Assembly (NCBI GenBank): GCA_017553505.1
Contig: JAFZLD010000028.1
Span: forward strand, 1-58,026
Source of the DNA: Lachnospiraceae bacterium
GTDB taxonomy: Bacteria > Bacillota > Clostridia > Lachnospirales > Lachnospiraceae
Reading direction: 5' to 3'
Length of the DNA stretch: 58,026 bases
Below, in pieces: positions 36,028 to 43,354 of this stretch (positions are counted from its first letter, which is position 1; each line of letters opens with the position of its first letter). The translations under genes and the position numbers were made by a program. The notes under the pieces are model-generated. The model was not told the origin of the DNA. It ran no database searches and saw only the letters and a program-made list of their open reading frames with translations.

Positions 36028-37440
36028 ATGGGCGGATTTTTTGGAGTCGCAGCCAAAAAGGACTGCGTATTCGATTTGTTTTTTGGAACGGACTATCACT
36101 CTCACCTTGGCACACGTCGCGGCGGCATGTGTGTATATGACAAGGAGAAAGGATTCGACCGCGCAATCCACAGCATCGAGAACTCACCTTTCAGAACCAA
36201 ATTTGACAAGGAAGTTCAGCAGATGAAAGGCAACCTCGGTATCGGCTGCATATCCGATTACGAGCCTCAGCCCTTAATCGTGCGCTCCCATCACGGCACA
36301 TATTCCCTTACAACTGTCAGCAAGATTAATAATACCGAAGAGCTCGCGGATGAGATCTTCAATCACGGTCACTCCCACTTTCTTGAAATGAGCGGCGGCG
36401 AGATTAACGCTACCGAGCTTGTGGCGGCTTTGATTAACGAAAAGGATAATCTTGTGGACGGTATCACTTATGCCCTCGATAAAATAGACGGTTCGCTGTC
36501 CCTTCTTTTGCTGACGCCCAAAGGCATATATTGCGGACGAGACAAACTGGGCCGCACCCCCATTGTTATAGGACACAAAGACGACGCTTTCTGCGCCGCT
36601 TTCGAGAATTTCTCATATAAGAATCTGGGCTACACCGATTACAAGGAGCTTGGTCCCGGCGAGGTATGCGTCATCACGCCTACTTCCTGCACCACCCTCG
36701 TGAAGCCCGGCGACAAGATGAAGATTTGTACCTTCTTATGGATTTACTACGGATATCCGTCCAGCTCCTACGAAGGCATCAGCGTAGAGAGAATGCGTTA
36801 CATCTGCGGTGAGAAAATGGCCAAGCGCGATTCCGCTAAGCCCGACGTTGTGGCAGGCGTGCCCGACTCCGGTCTTGCTCACGCAATCGGTTATGCCAAT
36901 GAATCGAAGATTCCCTTCTCCCGCCCTTTCATCAAGTACACTCCTACATGGCCGCGTTCTTTCATGCCTACCATGCAGTCGCAGCGTAATCTCATCGCCA
37001 AGATGAAGCTGCTTGCGGTTGAGGATCTTATTCGTGACAAGAAGCTTCTTTTGATAGACGACTCCATCGTGCGAGGCACACAGCTTCGCGAGACCACCGA
37101 GTTTCTTTATAAATCCGGTGCCAAGGAAGTACACATCCGTCCCGCCTGCCCGCCGCTTCTCTACGGTTGCAAGTACTTGAACTTCTCCCGTTCGTCCTCC
37201 GAGATGGACCTCATCACACGCCGCGTCATCGCCAAGCTTGAAGGTACCGCCGACGTTCCCCAGGAAGTACTCGACGACTACGCCAATCCCGACTCCGAGC
37301 GCTACGCCACCATGGTTGAGGAGATTCGCAAGGAACTTAACTTCACCTCCCTCGCCTTCAACCGTCTCGACGACATGCTCGACGCCGTCGGCATCGACAA
37401 GTGCAAGTTATGCACGTATTGCTGGGATGGCAAGGAATAA
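36028..37440 (+). CDS. PurF-like amidophosphoribosyltransferase paralog lacking the glutaminase active site
   Basis: 470 residues, homologous over the full length to PurF. The phosphoribosyltransferase half is intact (PRPP motif LLLIDDSIVRGTQLRET near 340-355). The cysteines that hold the Fe-S cluster in Bacillus PurF have counterparts: C234 in ICTFLWIYYGYP, C381, and C462/C465 near the C-terminus. The glutaminase half is broken: the catalytic Cys after Met is Gly (MGGFFGV), the HVRYST-type motif reads GCISDYEPQ, and HNG reads HHG. It may use free ammonia, another amine, or be regulatory. It is a single plus-strand gene with its own terminator. Confidence 0.85.
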   Translation: MGGFFGVAAKKDCVFDLFFGTDYHSHLGTRRGGMCVYDKEKGFDRAIHSIENSPFRTKFDKEVQQMKGNLGIGCISDYEPQPLIVRSHHGTYSLTTVSKINNTEELADEIFNHGHSHFLEMSGGEINATELVAALINEKDNLVDGITYALDKIDGSLSLLLLTPKGIYCGRDKLGRTPIVIGHKDDAFCAAFENFSYKNLGYTDYKELGPGEVCVITPTSCTTLVKPGDKMKICTFLWIYYGYPSSSYEGISVERMRYICGEKMAKRDSAKPDVVAGVPDSGLAHAIGYANESKIPFSRPFIKYTPTWPRSFMPTMQSQRNLIAKMKLLAVEDLIRDKKLLLIDDSIVRGTQLRETTEFLYKSGAKEVHIRPACPPLLYGCKYLNFSRSSSEMDLITRRVIAKLEGTADVPQEVLDDYANPDSERYATMVEEIRKELNFTSLAFNRLDDMLDAVGIDKCKLCTYCWDGKE

Positions 37441-37453
37441 TTGATTTTATAGG

Positions 37454-37483
37454 CCCCGACATTTGTCTGTCGGGGTCTTTTTT
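37454..37483 (+). terminator. Terminator of the PurF-like gene
   Basis: Stem CCCCGACA/TGTCGGGG (8 bp, 6-nt loop) followed by TCTTTTTTTA. Its T-run touches the first 36-bp palindrome. Confidence 0.93.
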
Positions 37484-37709
37484 ATCCCAATAGCAAATTT
37501 TTCCCGAATTGGGATAAGTTTTGCGAGAAATCCCGTCCATTTTGGGACCGTTTATCCCAATATGAAAAAAGTTCGAAATTGGGATAAGAAATCAGCCAAA
37601 AGTTATCCCAATATTTCCAATTTTTCGTATTGGGATAACTTGGTTTACATAACTATTCAAAAGTATCGTTTTTTTATCCCAAAATCCAATTTTTTTGATA
37701 TTGGGATAA
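37482..37709. repeat. Cluster of four 36-bp palindromes (TTATCCCAAT ... ATTGGGATAA)
   Basis: Copies at 37482-37517, 37552-37587, 37603-37638 and 37674-37709. Each is exactly 36 bp: 10-bp inverted arms around a variable 16-bp AT-rich centre. The last copy has one arm mismatch. A degenerate copy (AATCCC...GGGAC) lies near 37529-37548. Spacers are 34, 15 and 35 bp and unrelated. The cluster fills the gap between two convergent genes (37441-37757, over 300 bp with no gene). A fifth copy is at 19981. This is not a CRISPR array, because the centres vary and the arms are inverted. Confidence 0.92.
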
Positions 37710-37721
37710 CGCAAAAGAAAA

Positions 37722-37743
37722 ACCACCGAAATGAATCGGTGGT
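37722..37743 (-). terminator. Terminator of the RmlC-like gene
   Basis: Stem ACCACCGA/TCGGTGGT (8 bp, 6-nt loop) followed on the minus strand by TTTTTCTTTTG. Confidence 0.9.
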
Positions 37744-37757
37744 AATCGCAAAATCAA

Positions 37758-38291
37758 TTATATATCGTTCAAAAACGGGGCCTCGGCATCGTAATCCGCG
37801 ATTTCGGCAACAGGGATCGGAAGCTCAAGCCCAATTGACGGCTCCTTATAGTTAAGTCTTCCCGTGTAGCCCTTGCCGCCGTGGAAATCGGTTTGGTAGA
37901 GCATGATTACGTCGTCTGATGTAGAAAGAAAGGCGTGCCCGAAGCCTGTGGGAACGTAGGTCATGAGGTCGTTGCCCGCGGAAAGTTCAACGGCTTCCCA
38001 CTTAAGATATGTCGGAGAATTCGGACGTAAGTCGATAATGTAATCCATGCCGCGACCTGTGATGAGGCTTATAAGCTTGGCGCCGGGACGCTCTGCCGGC
38101 TGGAAATGAATGCCAAAGAAAGTGCCTGTGCGGGGCATAGTATAAGTACGGGTCTCGCGGGGTACGAAGTCAATGCCGAAAGCGCGCAATTCATCATCGT
38201 TGCCAAGAACCCGCATGGGACCTCTGTTGTCGTTGCGGGATACAGTCTTAATAAGCTTTGCTTCTTCAAATATTGATTTAACAATCTCCAT
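37758..38291 (-). CDS. rfbC: dTDP-4-dehydrorhamnose 3,5-epimerase-like cupin protein
   Basis: A 177-residue RmlC-family protein; the family epimerises nucleotide-linked 4-keto sugars for cell-surface glycans. H62 in FFGIHFQ matches the catalytic histidine of GLHYQ, and YIIDLRPNSPTYLKWEAVELS and VPTGFGHAFLS are family motifs. The tyrosine pair normally in a TDYY-type segment is replaced here (MLYQTDFHGG), so the reaction may differ from true RmlC. No rmlA, rmlB or rmlD lies nearby. It is followed upstream by a P-loop kinase-like gene and may be co-transcribed with it. Confidence 0.8.
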   Translation of the reverse strand: MEIVKSIFEEAKLIKTVSRNDNRGPMRVLGNDDELRAFGIDFVPRETRTYTMPRTGTFFGIHFQPAERPGAKLISLITGRGMDYIIDLRPNSPTYLKWEAVELSAGNDLMTYVPTGFGHAFLSTSDDVIMLYQTDFHGGKGYTGRLNYKEPSIGLELPIPVAEIADYDAEAPFLNDI

Positions 38292-38303
38292 TACTGCTCT
38301 CCA

Positions 38304-38885
38304 CTACACAGTCAGTCCGAAATCCTTAAGAAACTGCTTAATAACTTCATCGCGGTTTCTGGCGGTCTCATAATACGGTATGTCAAGCTTCTCACACTGC
38401 TCTTTCATGAGAATGCTCTGCTCCACTATATATTCCGCGCCCTCGCGAAGTTCTTCGTCGGACTTGTAAAAAGTGTAGTCCTTCTCGGTATCATATTTCT
38501 TTTGGATTAGGAATCGCTCCTCGGGTGTAACGTCCGAAGTGATGAAATAGACAATATCGCAGTTGGCACCGCGAATATATTTATCGTAATCCTCGGGAAG
38601 CAGCTGGTACATATCAAGCACCATGCCGGGTGTGTGCTCGTCGTACTCTCCGCTTTCTAACATTGCCCGCACAAAAGGCGCCATCTTGCCGCTGATTACG
38701 CGAAGCGTATCCTCAGACGACAGACCCTGATACGTGCTGACACCGGTCTCGGGAAAGCATTTCTCGAAACCTGCGATAATCGAATCCATACTTACATGCT
38801 GATAGCCGTATTTACTTGCAAGCAGATGAGAAACTGTGCTTTTGCCGGCTCTCGGAACCCCCGAAACAATAATATTGTTTTTCAT
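38304..38885 (-). CDS. P-loop kinase-like protein
   Basis: About 193 residues. It starts MKNNIIVSGVPRAGKSTVSH with a clear Walker A motif GVPRAGKST, followed by a nucleoside or small-molecule kinase-like layout (SMDSIIAGFE after the loop, then CDIVYFITSDVTPEERF). The substrate is unknown. The ATG at 38885 is chosen because GAGGGGG precedes it by about 6 bp; an upstream frame to 38942 would overlap the next gene. Neighbours are the RmlC-like gene and a YdcF gene. Confidence 0.75.
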   Translation of the reverse strand: MKNNIIVSGVPRAGKSTVSHLLASKYGYQHVSMDSIIAGFEKCFPETGVSTYQGLSSEDTLRVISGKMAPFVRAMLESGEYDEHTPGMVLDMYQLLPEDYDKYIRGANCDIVYFITSDVTPEERFLIQKKYDTEKDYTFYKSDEELREGAEYIVEQSILMKEQCEKLDIPYYETARNRDEVIKQFLKDFGLTV

Positions 38886-38938
38886 GCGATACCCCCTCAA
38901 AATGTTTATACTCAATGCACGAACAAGTATACCACATC

Positions 38939-39712
38939 TCAATCAAATATGACAAAGAAAGTGTCCTTGATGATTCCGAGCGGCTCACGCAACATATTGG
39001 TAGGAAGGAACCTCGGAACTGAAGGCGCTGCTATGCCTTCAATGGAAAGCCCCGTGATTTTCTTGGCCAGGAACATTCCGCGGAAGACGTGGAAATTACT
39101 GGTGGCTATGCCGATTCTTGATACGTCGGGGCGATTGGCCTTTATGATTTCAAAGGCGTTTTCGATGTTCTCCCTTGTGTTGACGGACTCTGTCTCGGCG
39201 AACACTCTTGATTCATCGATGCCGCGGCCGATAAGGTAGTTTCTGCCACCTTCGCCTTCGCTGATTGACTCGTTGTAACCTTTCGCGCCGGTAACTACGC
39301 AGATTGTATCCGGGTTTTCAATCAGGTAGTCATACGCCGCGTCAAGTCTTTGCTGATATACTACGCTCGGTCCGTTGTCAAGCATCTGCGCGCCGAGTAC
39401 GATCACGCAGTCAAGGCCGGGCTTAGCCTTCGCGTGGAACTTGGACACTATCAGAATTTCGATGATTGAAAAAAGCGTAATTGCAACCACAAGCAGTATC
39501 ACCGCAGTCTTACGGAGCCAAAGCGGAATCTTTTTCCAGCGTCCATTACCCATTAAAAAGGCGCATAAGTAAATAAACGCCGCAACAGCAACCCACAAAA
39601 GATATGAATTTGTGCCGGTCTTCAATACAACCACAAAATACGATTCAAGCATGCAAAATGTACTAAGCATATATAAAAGGCATCGAACAGCTATTAATAC
39701 TTTTTCTTTCAC
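38939..39712 (-). CDS. YdcF/SanA-family membrane protein (DUF218)
   Basis: About 257 residues. Three or four N-terminal transmembrane helices are followed by a DUF218 domain outside the membrane: DCVIVLGAQMLDNGPSVVYQQRLDAA (in part), VVTGAKGYNESISEGEGGRNYLI, and SRVFAETESVNTRENIENA, which is a typical motif run. The family is linked to cell-envelope integrity, but its reaction is unknown. The GTG at 39712 has AGGAG 8 bp upstream. An earlier ATG (39748) lies inside a terminator-like hairpin and is rejected. Confidence 0.85.
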   Translation of the reverse strand: MKEKVLIAVRCLLYMLSTFCMLESYFVVVLKTGTNSYLLWVAVAAFIYLCAFLMGNGRWKKIPLWLRKTAVILLVVAITLFSIIEILIVSKFHAKAKPGLDCVIVLGAQMLDNGPSVVYQQRLDAAYDYLIENPDTICVVTGAKGYNESISEGEGGRNYLIGRGIDESRVFAETESVNTRENIENAFEIIKANRPDVSRIGIATSNFHVFRGMFLAKKITGLSIEGIAAPSVPRFLPTNMLREPLGIIKDTFFVIFD

Positions 39713-39726
39713 TAAATTGTCTCCTA

Positions 39727-39761
39727 AAAAGAAATGTAGCCGGGCCATTATTTAGCCCGGC
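39727..39761 (-). terminator. Hairpin terminator after the 48-residue gene
   Basis: Stem GCCGGGC/GCCCGGC (39739-39745 with 39755-39761), 9-nt loop, followed on the minus strand by TACATTTCTTTTT. It separates the small membrane protein gene from the YdcF gene. Confidence 0.7.
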
Positions 39762-39770
39762 ATGTTTATC

Positions 39771-39917
39771 TTAGAAATCGTCGCTTTGCTCAAGCGGAAT
39801 GTAAGAACGTTTAAGGCTTACATCTCTACCGCCTACTTTTACAATGTTGTTGTAAAAAGCAAGGAAAATCATAAGAATCAGTACTACAATACAACTAATT
39901 AATCTTTTAGCCCTCAT
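39771..39917 (-). CDS. Small single-span membrane protein (48 residues)
   Basis: Not found by length-limited gene calling, but well supported. The ribosome binding site GAGGGGG lies 6 bp before the ATG at 39917, there is a full frame to TAA at 39771, and a terminator-like hairpin follows. The protein reads MRAKRLISCIVVLILMIFLA near its start, giving one transmembrane helix (residues about 6-22) after a basic N-terminus, so the tail should be outside. The tail is polar and ends EQSDDF. No family is recognised. It lies between the acidic repeat gene and the YdcF gene. Confidence 0.7.
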   Translation of the reverse strand: MRAKRLISCIVVLILMIFLAFYNNIVKVGGRDVSLKRSYIPLEQSDDF

Positions 39918-40022
39918 AACAGACCCCCTCATAAGACTAACTGTTTTCTTGTTACAGTTATATCCTATCAGGGGGTTCTAAAGAAGACCTTCATAAAAAA
40001 CTTAAGGTTTTATTAACGTTGA

Positions 40023-41618
40023 TTAGTTCCCTGCAGCTGCTATAAGTGCCGCTATCTGCTCGGGAGTCATCTTCGCGTTGGGGTCTGCAGGCATCTCAAC
40101 TTGAGGTGCCGGAGCGGGCTCAGGAGCAGGTTCGGAAGCCGCTTCTGCTACGGGTTCAGGTGCAGGCTCCGGTGCGGGTGCTTCCGCTACGGGTTCAGGC
40201 GCAGGCTCAAGTGCGGGTGCCTCCGCTACAGGTTCAGGCACAGGCTCCGATGCGGGTGCTTCCGCTACAGGTTCGGGTGCCGGTTCAGGCGCGGGCGCTT
40301 CGGCCTTGGCTGCCTTCTTCGTAGTTTTCTTCGGCTTCTCCGGAGCAGGCTCAGGCGCGGGTTCCGGAGCTGCTTCAGCTACAGGCTCAGGCGCAGGCTC
40401 AGGAGCAGGCGCTGCCTCTGGCACTGCTTCAGCGACAGGCGCTTCTGCCGGAGCTTCCGCAGGTGCTTCCGCGGGAGCCTCACCGAGCTCCTCCGCAACC
40501 GCCTCAGCTACCGCCTCGGCTACAGGTTTCTCCAGAAACTCCTGTACCGCCGCATCCGCTTCGCTTAATACACTATCGGCCATAGCCGCCACATCTTCAG
40601 GAATCACTATATCTTCGGGAACAGCTTCAGCCACTGCTTCTGCCGCAGCAACTTCTTCAGCTCCGCCCGGTAACGCTTCGGTCTCAGCCGCAAGCGCTTC
40701 CAAATTTACTTCTGCATCTGCAACCGCCGCTGCTTCTTCGGGAGCAACGTCAACCGCAATATCTCCAAGCCCATTAAGCAATGCTTCCGCTTCGGCCGCA
40801 ATAGCCTCTGCCGATACATCGCCGGCTGCTTCTTCGGCCACAGGCTCTTCCACTGCTATATTCGCAAGAGCGACATCAAGATTGACATCTTCAACCGCTA
40901 TATCTCCGAGTCCTTCAAGATTAACATCCACAGGAATCTCTTCTGTCGCTATATCGCCAAGTGCACCAAGGTCTACATCGGCAACCGCCTCTTCGACAGC
41001 GACCGTTTCATCAACCGCAATATCTCCAAGTCCCTCAATACCTGCATCAACAGCCACCTCTTCCGTAGCCAAATCGCCAAGTCCTTCAAGCGCGGCCGCA
41101 ATATCACTATCGCTTACTTCTTCCGCACCCGCCTCAAGCGCCACGCTTTCATCTGCGCTAAGCAAAGCTTCAACGGAAGCCGCCAGATCATCAGTATCCG
41201 TAACCGCTTCTGCCTCACCGACACTCAGTCCCAAATCTCCGCTTAAATCAAGCTCACCTTCTTCACCGAGAGCCTCTTCAAGCACCTGTCTGTTTCTGCC
41301 CATGAACCCAAGCGGCTTCATATCAGGTGCTTCTACGCCTTCCGAACCCGCAACAACATCATCCATATGCGGCACATCGCTCATGGCATCAAGCGTCTTC
41401 TTAAGTTCCTCAAAGGTTCTCTTCAAATTATCGTAATCACCGATCTTCGCCTTAAGAGACTCGTTTTCTTTAGCCAGCTCATTCTTTTCTTTTAACGTCT
41501 TATCAAGCAGGCGCGCAAGGAAAAAAGAACTGAAAACATAGTCCTTAAGCATGGGATCGAGGCAACTGATGTTAAGTTCCTCAAGCACTTCCATATCAAC
41601 AGGCAGATCGTTAAGCAT
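40023..41618 (-). CDS. Acidic low-complexity repeat protein
   Basis: 531 residues, very rich in Ala, Glu and Pro. The first 80 residues look folded (MLNDLPVDMEVLEELNISCL) and end in a coiled coil (KTLKEKNELAKENESLKAKI). The middle holds several GLGDIAV(D/E)-type repeats (for example IEGLGDIAVDE and LEGLGDIAVED). The last third repeats PAPEPVAEAPA units, broken by a basic patch (KPKKTTKKAAK). The end MTPEQIAALIAAAGN resembles the short helix at FliM/FliN N-termini. No signal peptide. Function unknown. GGAGAG precedes the ATG. A long reading frame on the other strand is a shadow of the repeats. Confidence 0.75.
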   Translation of the reverse strand: MLNDLPVDMEVLEELNISCLDPMLKDYVFSSFFLARLLDKTLKEKNELAKENESLKAKIGDYDNLKRTFEELKKTLDAMSDVPHMDDVVAGSEGVEAPDMKPLGFMGRNRQVLEEALGEEGELDLSGDLGLSVGEAEAVTDTDDLAASVEALLSADESVALEAGAEEVSDSDIAAALEGLGDLATEEVAVDAGIEGLGDIAVDETVAVEEAVADVDLGALGDIATEEIPVDVNLEGLGDIAVEDVNLDVALANIAVEEPVAEEAAGDVSAEAIAAEAEALLNGLGDIAVDVAPEEAAAVADAEVNLEALAAETEALPGGAEEVAAAEAVAEAVPEDIVIPEDVAAMADSVLSEADAAVQEFLEKPVAEAVAEAVAEELGEAPAEAPAEAPAEAPVAEAVPEAAPAPEPAPEPVAEAAPEPAPEPAPEKPKKTTKKAAKAEAPAPEPAPEPVAEAPASEPVPEPVAEAPALEPAPEPVAEAPAPEPAPEPVAEAASEPAPEPAPAPQVEMPADPNAKMTPEQIAALIAAAGN

Positions 41619-41646
41619 ATATGTTCTCTCCTTTGTGAATAAGATA

Positions 41647-41713
41647 AAAAGCCTTACTAATTCCTCCTTACCTTACCACATTACCTGTTAAAGCCCTATT
41701 AAATAAGGCTTTT
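41647..41713 (-). promoter_or_regulatory. Attenuator-like leader of the acidic repeat gene
   Basis: On the minus strand AAAAGCCTTA (41704-41713) can pair with TAAGGCTTTT (41647-41656), 10 bp perfect, followed by TATCTT as in a terminator. The same first arm can instead pair with the nearby GGGCTTT (41690-41695 and adjoining), giving an exclusive alternative hairpin. The loop holds AAGGAGG. The start codon is 28 bp further on. No known riboswitch class was recognised. Confidence 0.4.
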
Positions 41714-41781
41714 GAGGCCTCCGGCCTATGGCAAAATAAAGTCTGCCCTGCGGATACGCTCTCACTTATGTCCACGCAACA

Positions 41782-41846
41782 AAAGAAAGCGACCGCCCCA
41801 AGCCATGTCACAAACGGAGCATGCACTTAAAGCAGTCGCTTTCTTT
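41782..41846 (-). terminator. Long-stem hairpin after the DUF5692-like gene
   Basis: A perfect 12-bp stem AAAGAAAGCGAC/GTCGCTTTCTTT (41782-41793 and 41835-41846) encloses a 41-nt loop, about 35 bp after the stop of the membrane protein gene. The minus-strand arm ends CTTTCTTTTG. It is probably the operon terminator, although the loop is unusually long. Confidence 0.55.
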
Positions 41847-41881
41847 AGATTTATCTTAATCCAACTTCTTTTACACTGATT

Positions 41882-42958
41882 CTATCTTCTTGCCATAGCT
41901 TCTTCGAAATCCTTGGTTCCTGCGAAAATCTCGAACTTGTAAGGATTCTTGTGAAGGGCCTTGGCGCGCTTGAAGATTACGCCTAAGCAGATGACATTGG
42001 CCGCAAGTGCAAGGATTGCAACTACGCCCTGAGCTGTAGGGTTAGCGGTGATGCCTGCTGCAGTAAGTTCCTGAACGGTCTTGAACTTGGTCATGTCAAT
42101 TGCGGTGATGCCGTGCTCCACAGCTCCTGCGTAAAGTGAAGGAAGTGTTGAGAACGGGGATGTAATCTGGAAGAGCGGGAATACCTGAGCGAACATACAC
42201 CAGATTGCAAGGGTGTTGGCACGGTTCTGAATCCAGCCGCCTTTGTTCCAGAATGCATTGGCAAAAGTAGGTGCGAGAAGCAATGCCACACCACAGTACC
42301 ATGTATGGGTAGGTAAGTTACAGTAAGTATACTCAAAGTTCCATACGTCGTAAGCGATGATGAACCAGAAGGTCATATCGGGCCAGAGCATATCGTCTTT
42401 CTTCTTGGAAGAGTAGATGCCCCACCAGCCGGTCATACAGAAGATGTTGAGTACGCCTGCGATAGCGTTGACAACATTCCACCAGCCACCGTAGAGCCAT
42501 ACGTTCTCGGAAGAGAACCACCAGCCGCCTGCCATGCCGCCTGCGTTGAAACCGTTGACAGCCGACTCAATATCGGAGCCGACAGCGATTAAAATGTTGA
42601 TTGCAACGATAATGAAAGGCCAAGGCTTGAACCAGTCTTTCTTACCGATGCCCCAACCGTATTTAATCATCATGAAGCCGACACATCCGATGTCTGCCGC
42701 ATAGAGCTTAGCGTAGTGGAACCAGCCGTTCATGTAAAGAACCGTCTGATTGGTCTGCGCCCAAGCCGCACCACTCTTATATCCGAGAGTAGCCGCAATA
42801 AAGTAAACAGTCAAAATAATAGGGATGACGATGAATACGCACACACCGCCGACCTTTGTTCTTCTGCCGATTTCGTTCATAAGAATGAGTCCGCAGAATA
42901 CGAGGACGAAGCCCAGAAGCTGCATCATGGACTGATCGCCGTAAAGTTGGAAAAGCAT
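41882..42958 (-). CDS. Polytopic membrane protein, DUF5692-like
   Basis: 358 residues with about nine transmembrane helices and many aromatic residues (AGGWWFSSENVWLYGGWWNV). There is no signal peptide cut. The sequence matches my memory of the DUF5692 family from anaerobic Firmicutes, whose function is undescribed. Histidine and cysteine appear in the conserved-looking stretch EYTYCNLPTHTWYCG, which could bind metal. It is encoded 45 bp after hypA and is the last gene of the hypB-flavoprotein-hypA run. A role in nickel handling or electron transfer is inference from context only. Confidence 0.75.
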   Translation of the reverse strand: MLFQLYGDQSMMQLLGFVLVFCGLILMNEIGRRTKVGGVCVFIVIPIILTVYFIAATLGYKSGAAWAQTNQTVLYMNGWFHYAKLYAADIGCVGFMMIKYGWGIGKKDWFKPWPFIIVAINILIAVGSDIESAVNGFNAGGMAGGWWFSSENVWLYGGWWNVVNAIAGVLNIFCMTGWWGIYSSKKKDDMLWPDMTFWFIIAYDVWNFEYTYCNLPTHTWYCGVALLLAPTFANAFWNKGGWIQNRANTLAIWCMFAQVFPLFQITSPFSTLPSLYAGAVEHGITAIDMTKFKTVQELTAAGITANPTAQGVVAILALAANVICLGVIFKRAKALHKNPYKFEIFAGTKDFEEAMARR

Positions 42959-43003
42959 AATATATCCTCCTTTTTCCTTTTATCCTTTATACATCATCGG
43001 GTT

Positions 43004-43348
43004 CTACGACCCGCTGATCTCTTTAATCATAAATTCGTTCCCCTGCTGTAAGAACGTGTGGGTACTGCCGCAATTCGGACAGGTCTTACCGTTTTCTATG
43101 GTGTCAAAAGAAGTCTTACAGTCTTCACAAAAAGAAATCGCTTCGATGGGCTCTATGATAAGCTCGGCCTCTTTGAGTAAATCAGTCTTCTTGACCGCCC
43201 AGTTCCAGCAGTCGGTAAGGTATTCGGGGATAACCGTCGATACCTTACCAAGCTGCAAAGTTACTGAAGATATTCCTGTCAGATTGTTCTCACGGCCCAC
43301 AGCCGTGACATCATCGATTATGTGAAAAACAACACCTAATTCATGCAT
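43004..43348 (-). CDS. hypA: Nickel metallochaperone HypA
   Basis: A 114-residue nickel chaperone. It begins MHELG, where His2 and Glu3 are the nickel ligands of the HypA family. The zinc site is present as C74, C77, C90 and C93 (FCEDC and TCPNCGS). In known systems HypA works with HypB to load nickel into [NiFe]-hydrogenase or urease. It lies 6 bp after the Fe-S flavoprotein gene. No hydrogenase, urease or other hyp gene is in the window. Confidence 0.93.
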   Translation of the reverse strand: MHELGVVFHIIDDVTAVGRENNLTGISSVTLQLGKVSTVIPEYLTDCWNWAVKKTDLLKEAELIIEPIEAISFCEDCKTSFDTIENGKTCPNCGSTHTFLQQGNEFMIKEISGS

Positions 43349-43354
43349 AATCTT

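Noticed and set aside
37482-37709. CRISPR array, because repeats are 36 bp with about 35-bp spacers
   Set aside because: The repeats are inverted pairs with variable centres, spacers vary from 15 to 35 bp, and no cas gene is near.
39746-39748. Upstream ATG of the YdcF gene
   Set aside because: It lies within a terminator-like stem; the GTG at 39712 has AGGAG at ideal spacing.
40306-41436. A long plus-strand reading frame (over 370 codons) opposite the acidic repeat gene
   Set aside because: It is a Ser/Ala/Thr-rich mirror of the GC-rich Ala/Glu/Pro repeats, with no ribosome binding site. The minus-strand frame has a folded head and a good start.
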